A DNA stretch of 64,000 nt, from assembly GCA_965248685.1 (NCBI GenBank), contig CBDFKC010000003.1, forward strand, positions 1,984,001 to 2,048,000. Reading direction: 5' to 3'. A program made the position numbers and the translations under genes. This document shows positions 42,562 through 51,310 of the stretch, piece by piece (position 1 is the first letter of the stretch; the number at the start of each line of letters is the position of its first letter). This DNA is from VYFG01 sp965248685. GTDB lineage: Bacteria; Pseudomonadota; Gammaproteobacteria; Arenicellales; Poriferihabitantaceae. The notes beneath the pieces are model-generated. The model saw only the letters and a program-made list of their open reading frames with translations, did not search any database and was not told where the DNA came from.

Positions 42562-45240
42562 TTAGCTGAGGTATTCAGTTACTCGCTGGATCAGGCATTG
42601 CCGTTGTTCGTCCCCTTGCACCGACTTGCCATCTCGATCTGTAATAAAAAATGTGTCTTCAGCCCGCTCTCCCACAGTAGATACTTTGGCCGACACCAGC
42701 TTCACCTTACATTCGAGTAACGCCCGCGCAACCTGATAAAGTAATCCAGGCCGGTCCTGAGAGATTATTTCCATCACCGTGTAGTGATGCGCGTCCGCGT
42801 CGCTAAAGGTAACTTTGGTGTTTACCAAAAATTGCTTGGCCGTGCGCGGCAGCATTCGTTTGGCAGGTATATGGCTGGCCGCCTCGGAGAGCAGAATCCG
42901 GCGTAATTCAAGAGTAGTTGATTGCAGCCATTTTTTATTGCCGGCCATACCTTCCGGATCGGAAGCGACAAATACCAAAAGGGACAATCCCGATTTTATC
43001 GGATGGATTCGGGCGTCCAGAATATTGAGATTAAGCCGGTCAAGGCCCCCGGTAATACGCGGTAATAATTCATCCGATTCCGGCGCCAGCACCAAAATTT
43101 GCAGAGCGCCAACGTCTTTCCGGGGACGCGCAGTAACCAACGGCAAGGACAACGCGCCAGTAGAAGAAATAACTTCGGCATGCCAGGCGCTGGATTCCGG
43201 GCCGTTGCGTAAAAAATATTCATCACCTAATTGTGACCACAGTAAATCCAGATTGGCCATAGTGACTTTGCGTGGAACCAGCTTGCGGATGGCTTGTTTT
43301 CTGGCTTCGATGCGCTCCACCACTGCCTGGGCCCCGCTAAGACCTGTGCGCAATCTGCGCGAGGTAGCCAGGTACAGGTTGGACAATAGTTTGCCTTTCC
43401 AATCACTCCATACTTTGGGGCTGGTGCCCCGAATATCGGCAAAAGTGAGGAGGTAGAGATTATCCAGGTGTTCCTGATCCCCCACCACTTCGGCGAATTG
43501 ATCGATTACCCACGGGTCAGTGGTGTCCTCTCTCTGCGCAGTCCAGGACATAATCAGATGGTTGCGAACCAGCCAGGCGGTAAATTCTGCGTCGTATTCC
43601 GACAACCCCAGTTCACTGGCAAGCTGCTGGACAATTTCTTCTCCGACTTCCGAGTGGTCGCGGCCGCTGCCTTTGCCGATGTCATGACATAGTGCCGCCA
43701 GATAGAGACGCTCGCGATTGTTTTGCTGGCCGAGTAATTTGGATAGAAGGGGAAATTCGTGACGGTGTTCGGGGATATCCAGGCGACGTAAATTCCGCAC
43801 TACAAACAATGAATGAGCGTCAACCGTATAAACGTGAAACAGATCATGCTGCATTTGACCAACAACCCGGCCAAATGCCGGAAAAAATGCCCCGAGTAAT
43901 CCGTAAGCGCTCATTCGGCGGAGCGCATGGGTCAATCCTTTTTGATAGCGAAATATTTCGAGAAATGTTTTTCGACATTCAGGGTCACGCCGAAAGTCCT
44001 CATCAATCAAACGCAGGTTTGAGCGCAGTTGCCGTACGGTGCTTGCGCGAATTCCCTTGAGTCCGGGTCGCGCTTGCATAAGCAGAAAAATCTCCAGCAT
44101 CGCAATAGGCTGGTTGCGAAATACATCGTCGCTGGTCGCTTCGATAAAGTCTCCGACAGATTGAAATCGGGGGTTTATTTTTCGGGTACGGGCTTTCTTG
44201 GGAGATAATATTGCCTCCTGGAAATGTTGTAGCAGAATCTCGTTCAGCAATTGCATTTCCTTGGCAGTACGGTAGTACTGCTTCATCATCTGCTCCACTG
44301 CAAGATGATTCTCTCCCGCCTGGTAGCCCAACTGGATGGCGAGCTCGGTTTGATAGTCAAACAGTAACCGGTCTTCGCAGCGTCGTGACAGAAAGTGTAA
44401 TCCGTTGCGCAGTCGCCACAGGAAATCCCGGTGGCGAATCAGCGCGCGATACTCCGCCTGGGTGAGAAAACCGTGATCCACCAGTTCGCCCAGGTCGCTG
44501 GTGCCGAAATAACGATTGGCGACCCAGCGAATCATATGTAAATCCCGCAGCCCGCCCTTGCTCTCCTTTATATTGGGTTCAAGATTATAGGCGGTGTCGC
44601 CAAAGTGCAGATGCCGGGCTTCTTGTTCTTCAAGTTTTGACTTAAAGTACTTACCGATGGGCCATACCCTGGGGTTACGCAATTTCTGCTGCAATTCGTC
44701 CAGTCTGTCGTCATTACCAGCAAGCAATCTGGTTTCCATTAGGTTGGTAGCCACCGTAATATCCTGTTTGGCTATCTCAACGCACTGCTTCATGGTCCGA
44801 ATACTGTGCCCAACTTTGATTCCGATATCCCAACAGAACTGAATAAACTTTTCGACAAATTCCATGGCGTCGGATTCATCGCTAGATTCGTTACCGGTGG
44901 ATTGTTGCCAGTTGTCTTCGAGTAAAATGAGTAAATCGATATCCGACTCGAGATTCAGTTCCTTGCGGCCATAGCCACCAGCCGCGATCAGATGGGTCGA
45001 ATCCCGAGTCACTTGATTCCGGCTAAAACACTGCCAGCAATGGGTCAGGATCTGGTCAAGCAACCAGCTATTGTGCTTGGCAAGCGCCGCCGAACTTCCT
45101 TTGTCGAGATGGTATTCGGCGAGCAGGTTTTTACCATGGTGAAGGGCTTGCTGGCAGGATTGGCGCGCCAGCGTCAAATCCACCGTAGGGTCCGCTAACA
45201 GGCTGCGGTCGAGTAAATCGGCGTGGGATAGACGACTCAC
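42562..45240 (-). CDS. glnD: Bifunctional PII uridylyltransferase / uridylyl-removing enzyme
   Basis: GlnD uridylylates PII proteins when glutamine is low and removes the group when it is high, so it senses nitrogen. The 892-residue product (GTG start) has the nucleotidyltransferase motif AAGGYGRKELNLESDIDLLI with G88-G89 and D100/D102, an HD domain LCHDIGKGSGRDHSEVGEEI and two C-terminal ACT domains (LQILVLAPESDELLPRITGG and VMEIISQDRPGLLYQVARAL). All parts are present, so it should be bifunctional. It is 36 bases downstream of map. Confidence 0.96.
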   Translation of the reverse strand: MSRLSHADLLDRSLLADPTVDLTLARQSCQQALHHGKNLLAEYHLDKGSSAALAKHNSWLLDQILTHCWQCFSRNQVTRDSTHLIAAGGYGRKELNLESDIDLLILLEDNWQQSTGNESSDESDAMEFVEKFIQFCWDIGIKVGHSIRTMKQCVEIAKQDITVATNLMETRLLAGNDDRLDELQQKLRNPRVWPIGKYFKSKLEEQEARHLHFGDTAYNLEPNIKESKGGLRDLHMIRWVANRYFGTSDLGELVDHGFLTQAEYRALIRHRDFLWRLRNGLHFLSRRCEDRLLFDYQTELAIQLGYQAGENHLAVEQMMKQYYRTAKEMQLLNEILLQHFQEAILSPKKARTRKINPRFQSVGDFIEATSDDVFRNQPIAMLEIFLLMQARPGLKGIRASTVRQLRSNLRLIDEDFRRDPECRKTFLEIFRYQKGLTHALRRMSAYGLLGAFFPAFGRVVGQMQHDLFHVYTVDAHSLFVVRNLRRLDIPEHRHEFPLLSKLLGQQNNRERLYLAALCHDIGKGSGRDHSEVGEEIVQQLASELGLSEYDAEFTAWLVRNHLIMSWTAQREDTTDPWVIDQFAEVVGDQEHLDNLYLLTFADIRGTSPKVWSDWKGKLLSNLYLATSRRLRTGLSGAQAVVERIEARKQAIRKLVPRKVTMANLDLLWSQLGDEYFLRNGPESSAWHAEVISSTGALSLPLVTARPRKDVGALQILVLAPESDELLPRITGGLDRLNLNILDARIHPIKSGLSLLVFVASDPEGMAGNKKWLQSTTLELRRILLSEAASHIPAKRMLPRTAKQFLVNTKVTFSDADAHHYTVMEIISQDRPGLLYQVARALLECKVKLVSAKVSTVGERAEDTFFITDRDGKSVQGDEQRQCLIQRVTEYLS

Positions 45241-45276
45241 AAACTTAGCCGATATCGGCGCTCCATTTGACCGAAG

Positions 45277-46065
45277 TTACGCTGAAACGGTAAGAATTTC
45301 GAAACCGTCAGCGGTTACCAGGATAGTGTGTTCCCATTGGGCTGACAGGCTCCGGTCCCGGGTGACCACGGTCCATTGATCGGGCAGCAATCGAGTTTCC
45401 TTTTTACCTGCATTGAGCATGGGCTCAATGGTAAAGGTCATACCTTGCTCGATGGTAAGTCCGGTATCAGGGCGCCCATAGTGCAGGACCTGGGGTTCTT
45501 CGTGAAAGGTTTTGCCAATGCCATGGCCGCAATACTCCCGGACCACCGAAAACCCGCAGTTTTCCGCATGGGTCTGAATGGCATGGCCGATATCGCCGAG
45601 CCTGACCCCGGGACGTACCAGTTCGATTCCCTTGAACATACATTCCCGGCAGATTTCGACCAGACGTTTGGCTCGGATTGACGGTTCGCCGACAAAGAAC
45701 ATCCGGCTGGTATCGCCATGATATTGGTCTTTTATAACCGTTATATCAATATTGATTATGTCACCATTTTTTAGTCGTTTATCTGACGGGATACCATGGC
45801 AGATTACGTGATTGACTGAGGTACAGATCGATTTGGGGAATCCGCGATAATTCAGTGGCGCCGGGATCGCGTCCTGGACCTCAGTAATATAGTCGTGGCA
45901 TATTGTATTTAGCTCGTCAGTGGTGATTCCAGCTTTGACATGGGGTTCAATCATATCGAGAACTTCTGAAGCTAACCGGCCAACAACGCGCATTTTGTCG
46001 GTTTCTTCACTGTTTTTTATGGTGACGGGCATATTTTTGGGACAGGGTACGAATAAAGAGGCCAT
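45277..46065 (-). CDS. map: Methionine aminopeptidase type I
   Basis: This cytoplasmic enzyme removes the initiator Met. The metal ligands are in NIDITVIKDQYHGDTSR, EYCGHGIGKTFHEEP and FTIEPM, then WEHTILVT. The frame is open to 46227, but residues before MASLF do not match the family. GGGAG four bases before the ATG at 46063-46065 supports that start. An ATG eleven codons later (at 46032) gives the classic MPVTIKNSEETDKM opening without a ribosome site. Divergent from rpsB, as in many gammaproteobacteria. Confidence 0.95.
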   Translation of the reverse strand: MASLFVPCPKNMPVTIKNSEETDKMRVVGRLASEVLDMIEPHVKAGITTDELNTICHDYITEVQDAIPAPLNYRGFPKSICTSVNHVICHGIPSDKRLKNGDIINIDITVIKDQYHGDTSRMFFVGEPSIRAKRLVEICRECMFKGIELVRPGVRLGDIGHAIQTHAENCGFSVVREYCGHGIGKTFHEEPQVLHYGRPDTGLTIEQGMTFTIEPMLNAGKKETRLLPDQWTVVTRDRSLSAQWEHTILVTADGFEILTVSA

Positions 46066-46167
46066 ATGCTCCCAAATTAAGCTTTTTTCTTCAACTGTTT
46101 TTAGGTAAAATCCGCCGCCCTTAAGTATCCGGACAAATTCGGGTACAAATTCGCACACGGTGATTAT

Positions 46168-46203
46168 GTTTGCCTGGGTGCTCCTTGATTGGAGTTGGCA
46201 AAC
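46168..46203 (+). promoter_or_regulatory. Hairpin in the rpsB leader, possible S2 binding element
   Basis: GTTTGCC (46168-46174) pairs with GGCAAAC (46197-46203), with an inner CTCC/GGAG pair. The hairpin lies about 40 bases before rpsB, followed by GTGGAGGC (46211-46218) at a distance too great for simple ribosome binding. Gammaproteobacterial rpsB-tsf leaders are known to bind S2 for feedback control; I cannot confirm the match without a covariance model. Confidence 0.45.
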
Positions 46204-46244
46204 AGTAACCGTGGAGGCTAAACCCATATCATTAAATCATTTAA

Positions 46245-47312
46245 ATGGCTGACATAACTATGCGCCAGTTGCTAAAGGCTGGTGCGCACTTCGGACATCA
46301 GACCCGCTACTGGTCCCCCAAAATGGCGCCTTATATATTCGGCGACCGCAACAAGATCCATATCATTAATCTGGATAAAACATTGCCGATGTTAAAAGAG
46401 GCAATGAATTACCTGGGAACAGTGGCCGCACAGGGTGGCAAGATCCTGTTTGTAGGTACCAAGCGACAGGCTGGAAAGCTGGTCAGGGAACACGCTATTC
46501 GCTGCGGATCCCCCTATGTTGACTATCGTTGGCTCGGCGGCATGCTAACCAACTTCAAGACCGTGAAGAATTCAATTGCCCGGCTCAAGGATCTCGAGCA
46601 GCGTTTCGAATCTGGTGCCACCAGTCGACTTAGCAAGAAAGAGGCATTGACCCTTGAGCGCGAACGGACCAAGCTGGATAAGACTCTTTCCGGAATCAAA
46701 AACATGGGTGGCCTGCCAAAAGCGTTGTTTGTTATAGATGTCGAGGAAGAATACATCGCGGTAGCGGAAGCCAGAAAACTGGGTATTCCCGTGGTCGCAG
46801 TGGTAGACAGCAATTGCACCCTGGATGGTATTGACTATGTCATCCCTGGAAACGACGATTCCAGTCGGGCGATTTCCCTCTACCTCGAGGCGATTGCCGA
46901 TGCGATTTTGGATGCACGAGCGGTAGTCAAACCTCTTCCGGTAGCTGGTGCTGGGGGAGATGACGAGTATATCGAGCTTGACGACAGTGGCGCGGTTATT
47001 GCTTCGGTAGCGACCAAAGCGACAGCTAAAGCGAAGCCGGCGGAAAAATCGAGCGCGGAAGCTGAGGTGGCCCCAACTGAGGCGGCCGCAACAGAGGCGG
47101 CCCCAGCAGAGGCAGAAACTGAGGTCAAATCCGAAGTTGTAGAGGCCGAGGCCAAAGCACCCGAAGCCAAGCCTGAAAAAGCAGATCAAGCTGCCTCAGA
47201 ACCTGAGGCCAAGCAGGCCGACGCTGAAGATTCAAAAGCAAAAGCGGCGGTAATCAAAAAGGTTAGTAAGAAAAAGGTCGTTCGTAAAAAGAAAGCTACC
47301 AGCGAAGAGTAG
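46245..47312 (+). CDS. rpsB: 30S ribosomal protein S2 with a long C-terminal extension
   Basis: S2 is needed for S1 binding to the small subunit. The first 230 residues are a normal S2 (MRQLLKAGAHFGHQTRYWSP, VDYRWLGGMLTNFKTVKNSI, LPKALFVIDVEEEYIAVAEA). The chain is 355 residues, about 115 longer than E. coli S2. The tail is Ala/Glu/Lys-rich and low complexity, ending KKVSKKKVVRKKKATSEE. It is upstream of tsf with 112 bases between. Confidence 0.96.
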   Translation: MADITMRQLLKAGAHFGHQTRYWSPKMAPYIFGDRNKIHIINLDKTLPMLKEAMNYLGTVAAQGGKILFVGTKRQAGKLVREHAIRCGSPYVDYRWLGGMLTNFKTVKNSIARLKDLEQRFESGATSRLSKKEALTLERERTKLDKTLSGIKNMGGLPKALFVIDVEEEYIAVAEARKLGIPVVAVVDSNCTLDGIDYVIPGNDDSSRAISLYLEAIADAILDARAVVKPLPVAGAGGDDEYIELDDSGAVIASVATKATAKAKPAEKSSAEAEVAPTEAAATEAAPAEAETEVKSEVVEAEAKAPEAKPEKADQAASEPEAKQADAEDSKAKAAVIKKVSKKKVVRKKKATSEE

Positions 47313-47424
47313 TTTCCCAGCTGGTTATTTTTCGATCCGGCGCCATATATAGCGCTGGCAAATTGCGGAAATCCGGGATTATCCCGGGTTTCCTGACACT
47401 AAGATCAAACAGGAGACTTTTCAG

Positions 47425-48297
47425 ATGGCAATCACAGCATCTATGGTGAAACAATTGCGCGAACGGACCGGCGCGGGAATGATGGAGTGTAAAAAGGTTC
47501 TTACCCAAACCGACGGAGATATTGAGGCCGCAATTGAAGAATTGCGCATCAAGGGTGCGGCAGCTGCGGAAAAGAAAGCGGGCCGAATTGCCGCCGAAGG
47601 TGTGATCGTTTCTGCCGGTAGTGGGAATCTTGGTACGCTGGTAGAAGTTAATTGTGAAACCGACTTCGTCACCAAGGAAGAATCATTCATAAAATTTTGC
47701 GGTGACGTTGCCACCGCGGCTTTGACCGCGTCAGCTGACGATATAGCTGGTTTGTCCGGAGTTGCTATCGCGTCTGGCGGCACCATTGGAGAAGCCGAGC
47801 AGGCCCTGATCCAGAAGATTGGGGAAAAAATAAGTATTCGCAGGTTGGCTAATTTCAAATCGGATGGCGGCATCGTAAGCCGTTATTTGCATGGCAACCG
47901 CATTGGTGTAATGGTTGAACTGGACGGGGGTGACGACGCACTTGGTCGGGATATTGCCATGCATATTGCCGCCATCAACCCACTCAGTGTTTCTGAAGAT
48001 GAAATGGACCAGGATGTCTTGGCCCGGGAAAAAGATATTCTGATTGCCCAGGCCAAAGAGAGTGGCAAACCTGACGATATCATTGAAAAAATGATCGGCG
48101 GTAGAATCAAGAAATTCCTCAAGGAAAACACCTTGTTGGGTCAGGACTTTGTGAAAAATCCGGATCAAACCGTGGCCCAGTTACTTAAAGAGAATGGCGC
48201 CAGCGTTAAGCGAATGGTCCGCTATGAAGTAGGAGAAGGCATTGAGAAGCGCTCAGATGACTTTGTTGCCGAGGTAATGGCCCAGGCAGGTAGCTAG
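47425..48297 (+). CDS. tsf: Elongation factor Ts
   Basis: EF-Ts recycles EF-Tu-GDP to the GTP form. The 290-residue protein begins with the UBA-like helix TASMVKQLRERTGAGMMECK and has the core CETDFVTKEESFIKF and MHIAAINPL landmarks. AGGAGA seven bases before the ATG is a strong ribosome site. Usual size; follows rpsB as in nearly all proteobacteria. Confidence 0.97.
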   Translation: MAITASMVKQLRERTGAGMMECKKVLTQTDGDIEAAIEELRIKGAAAAEKKAGRIAAEGVIVSAGSGNLGTLVEVNCETDFVTKEESFIKFCGDVATAALTASADDIAGLSGVAIASGGTIGEAEQALIQKIGEKISIRRLANFKSDGGIVSRYLHGNRIGVMVELDGGDDALGRDIAMHIAAINPLSVSEDEMDQDVLAREKDILIAQAKESGKPDDIIEKMIGGRIKKFLKENTLLGQDFVKNPDQTVAQLLKENGASVKRMVRYEVGEGIEKRSDDFVAEVMAQAGS

Positions 48298-48310
48298 TTC
48301 TACCGAATTC

Positions 48311-49051
48311 GTGATGAGCGAAAACGCCGAACCAGCCTGGCAAAGAATCCTGCTTAAGCTCAGTGGTGAGGCGCTGGCAGGAGACGACAAGTTTGGAATT
48401 GATGGCGATATTCTGACTTCAACCGCCAATGAATTAAAAAAGATCATCGACCTCGGAGTGGAACTTGGGGTCGTAATCGGTGGTGGTAACTTCTTTCGAG
48501 GGATGAGCGCCGCTGCTGCAGGGATGGACCGGGTCGGATCGGATTACATCGGGATGCTGGCCACCGTGATGAATGCTTTGGCACTGCAACAGGCGCTGGA
48601 CGCCCTGAATGTTCCATGTCGGGTGTTATCGGCAATCGAAATCTCCGGAGTGGCAGAACCCTACGTGCGGGCCCGGGCACTTAAACATCTTGCTCTGGGG
48701 CGCGTGGTGATATTCGCTGCGGGTACCGGAAATCCGCTATTTACCACCGATACAGCGGCTAGTTTGCGCGCACTTGAGATTGGTGCGGAAGTCATGGTCA
48801 AAGCCACCAGGGTAGATGGCGTCTACGATGATGATCCGGAAAAAAATCCCCACGCTCTGCGCTTCGAACGGTTGGAATTCAGGGAAGTGATGGAAAAAAA
48901 TCTCAAGGTAATGGATATGACCGCTATTACGCTATGTCAGGAAAACCAGATGCCTATTCAGGTGCTCAACCTTCACCAACCCGGACACCTGATCAAAATG
49001 GTGATGGGAGAACCCGTAGGAACGCTAATTCTCGACCGTCCGACTGCCTGA
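48311..49051 (+). CDS. pyrH: UMP kinase
   Basis: This bacterial amino-acid-kinase-type enzyme makes UDP from UMP. The 246-residue chain has the phosphate loop ILLKLSGEALAG, GVVIGGGNFFRG and the ATP site FTTDTAASLRALEIGAEVMV then KATRVDGVYDDDP. A GTG precedes the ATG by one codon, so the start is either at 48311 or 48314. It follows tsf by 13 bases. Confidence 0.97.
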   Translation: MMSENAEPAWQRILLKLSGEALAGDDKFGIDGDILTSTANELKKIIDLGVELGVVIGGGNFFRGMSAAAAGMDRVGSDYIGMLATVMNALALQQALDALNVPCRVLSAIEISGVAEPYVRARALKHLALGRVVIFAAGTGNPLFTTDTAASLRALEIGAEVMVKATRVDGVYDDDPEKNPHALRFERLEFREVMEKNLKVMDMTAITLCQENQMPIQVLNLHQPGHLIKMVMGEPVGTLILDRPTA

Positions 49052-49164
49052 ACCACCCGCGGCAGGAAGAATTGTCCCTGGAACCGTGGTAATGGCATAG
49101 CATTGCCCGGGAAACTATAATTGGCGCTAGCCAGAAACAATAACTTAAGCCCGGGAACCTGAAG

Positions 49165-49722
49165 ATGATTGATGAAATTCAAAAAGACGCCGAATCCAGA
49201 ATGAAAAAGTCGGTTGATTCGACGCGGGATGCTATGAGCAGGATTCGAACCGGACGCGCCTCGCCCGCATTGCTCGAGCACTTGACGGTGGACTATTACG
49301 GTACCGCTACTCCTATTCCCCAGGTTGCAACGGTTGCGGTGTCGGACGCTCGTACCCTGACGGTACAGCCCTGGGAACGTAACATGTTGTCTGTTATTGA
49401 GCGGGCAATACTGGAATCCGATCTCGGACTAAATCCGGTAACGGCTGGGGAGACTATGCGTATTCCTTTGCCACCGATGACCGAAGAACGTCGGGTAACC
49501 ATGGTAAAGGTAGTTAAAAATGAAGGTGAAGATGGCAAGATTGCGATTAGAAACATCCGTCGTGACGCTATCCATACGGTAAGGGATCTGCTTAAGGAGA
49601 AAGAAATTACCCAGGACGAAGAAAAGCAGGCCGAGGGTGAATTGCAAAAAATCACAGATAAATATGTTGCGATGATTGATGCAGTAGTGTCGGAAAAAGA
49701 AGTTGAGGTCATGGAAGTCTAG
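49165..49722 (+). CDS. frr: Ribosome recycling factor
   Basis: RRF splits post-termination ribosomes with EF-G. The 185-residue protein shows the RRF signatures TRDAMSRIRTGRASPALLEH, PIPQVATVAVSDARTLTVQP and AIRNIRRDAIHTVRDLLKEK. The stop region is duplicated: ATGGAAGTCTAGG occurs at 49711-49723 and again 15 bases later at 49726-49738, so the last codons and stop appear twice; only the first copy is translated. Confidence 0.97.
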   Translation: MIDEIQKDAESRMKKSVDSTRDAMSRIRTGRASPALLEHLTVDYYGTATPIPQVATVAVSDARTLTVQPWERNMLSVIERAILESDLGLNPVTAGETMRIPLPPMTEERRVTMVKVVKNEGEDGKIAIRNIRRDAIHTVRDLLKEKEITQDEEKQAEGELQKITDKYVAMIDAVVSEKEVEVMEV

Positions 49723-49751
49723 GCCATGGAAGTCTAGGGTTAAATTTAATC

Positions 49752-50492
49752 GTGGATATGCCTGCAGAAGAAAGACCAAGACATGTAGCCATTATAATGG
49801 ATGGAAATGGTCGTTGGGCCAGGGAGCGCGGGCTGCCCCGGGTCGCGGGTCACCGGCGTGGCGTGGAAACAGTGAAGAATATGGTGCCGATCTGCGGTAA
49901 GCGCGGCATTCCCTATCTGACATTATTTGCCTTTAGTAGTGAGAATTGGGGTAGACCCAGTACCGAAGTAAAACTGCTGATTGAGTTGCTTTATTCCACC
50001 CTGGAAAATGAAATGCGGCGGTTACACGAGCATAAAGTCAGGCTTAGAGTAATCGGCGACCTCTCCAGGTTTCCTGCGAAACTACAGAGAAAAATTGCCG
50101 AGGCTGATGAATTAACCCGAAACAACAAGGCGCTTAATCTTACGGTGGCGATAAATTATGGAGGACAATGGGACGTTACCCAGGCTTGTCGCTCCCTCGC
50201 TGAACTGGTTGCCGTCGGAGAACTCACTGCTGAATCGATAACCCCGGCATTGATCGAGTCCCACCTGTGTACCAGTGAGTTACCGCAACCGGATCTATTT
50301 ATCCGTACTGGCGGTGAGCAACGAATTAGCAACTTCCTGCTGTGGCAACTGGCCTATACCGAATTGCATTTTTGTGACACCTACTGGCCGGATTTCAACG
50401 AGGACTGTGTCGATCTGGCGCTGGCCCAATTTGCCGGACGCCAAAGACGCTTTGGAAAAACCGGGGATCAGATAAAGGCGCGCATTAAATGA
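49752..50492 (+). CDS. uppS: Undecaprenyl diphosphate synthase
   Basis: This cytoplasmic cis-prenyltransferase makes the C55 lipid carrier for wall and O-antigen precursors. The 246-residue chain has the diphosphate motif HVAIIMDGNGRWARERGLPR, the conserved LFAFSSENWGRP and the C-terminal LFIRTGGEQRISNFLLWQLA with Glu in FCDTYWPDF. The GTG start at 49752 precedes an ATG two codons on. It overlaps cdsA by ATGA. Confidence 0.97.
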   Translation: MDMPAEERPRHVAIIMDGNGRWARERGLPRVAGHRRGVETVKNMVPICGKRGIPYLTLFAFSSENWGRPSTEVKLLIELLYSTLENEMRRLHEHKVRLRVIGDLSRFPAKLQRKIAEADELTRNNKALNLTVAINYGGQWDVTQACRSLAELVAVGELTAESITPALIESHLCTSELPQPDLFIRTGGEQRISNFLLWQLAYTELHFCDTYWPDFNEDCVDLALAQFAGRQRRFGKTGDQIKARIK

Positions 50493-51310
50493 TTAAAAGA
50501 ATCATCACCGCGCTGATTTTGGCACCGATTGCAATTGCCCTTACCTTGTTGTTACCCAAATCACTTTTTGCCGAATTTATCATGTTAATCATGGTGATCG
50601 GACTATTCGAATGGGATGGCTTAACCACTCGATCCAATACTGGATTTATCTTTGCAGCGATGACGATGCTGGTTGCCGGCATTATCATCTACCTGATATC
50701 CGCTGGGCTGATTCCCAGCCCGTTGCCTAATCTGCTGCCGCTGGTTGCGGTAGTCGGTACTGGCTTTTGGCTGTTACAGATTTTCACGCTGAAAAAGGGC
50801 ATCGAATACCAACGATCTGCCTTAACCGAAATGTTATTGGGGCTACTGGCGCTGTTATGCGCATGGGCTGGTCTCGTAATGCTGCGGCTGGATCCAGCGG
50901 GTGGCGCCAATATGGTGTTGATTGCAATGTTGGTGGTGTGGGCGGCGGATACCTTCGCCTTTTTCGCGGGCACCCTGTTCGGCCGAAATAAACTGGCACC
51001 GTCAATAAGTCCGGGAAAAACTATCGAAGGTGTTGTCGGCGGAATGGCGGGTGCCATAATTATTGCCTGGATCGGGTCACGAATCCTGTTGGAGCTGGAT
51101 CAAACCCAAACCGTCATCTGGATATGCGCTGCCGCTGTGGCAGCGGCAACAAGTGTTACCGGAGACCTGTACGTGAGTCGCCTAAAGCGTCAGGCTGGAG
51201 TTAAGGACACCGGAAAATTGCTACCGGGCCATGGCGGAATTCTGGACCGAATAGATGGGCTGGTAGCCGCCATGCCGGTGTTTGCCAGTATCTGGTGGCT
51301 ACTGTCGTGA
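50489..51310 (+). CDS. cdsA: Phosphatidate cytidylyltransferase
   Basis: This inner-membrane enzyme makes CDP-diacylglycerol for phospholipid synthesis. The 273-residue polytopic protein contains the family signature near the C-terminus: SVTGDLYVSRLKRQAGVKDT, GKLLPGHGGILDRIDGL, with the S-x8-K-R-x4-KD pattern. The dxr gene starts within its last codon (GTGA overlap), and it overlaps uppS upstream. Confidence 0.96.
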   Translation: MIKRIITALILAPIAIALTLLLPKSLFAEFIMLIMVIGLFEWDGLTTRSNTGFIFAAMTMLVAGIIIYLISAGLIPSPLPNLLPLVAVVGTGFWLLQIFTLKKGIEYQRSALTEMLLGLLALLCAWAGLVMLRLDPAGGANMVLIAMLVVWAADTFAFFAGTLFGRNKLAPSISPGKTIEGVVGGMAGAIIIAWIGSRILLELDQTQTVIWICAAAVAAATSVTGDLYVSRLKRQAGVKDTGKLLPGHGGILDRIDGLVAAMPVFASIWWLLS

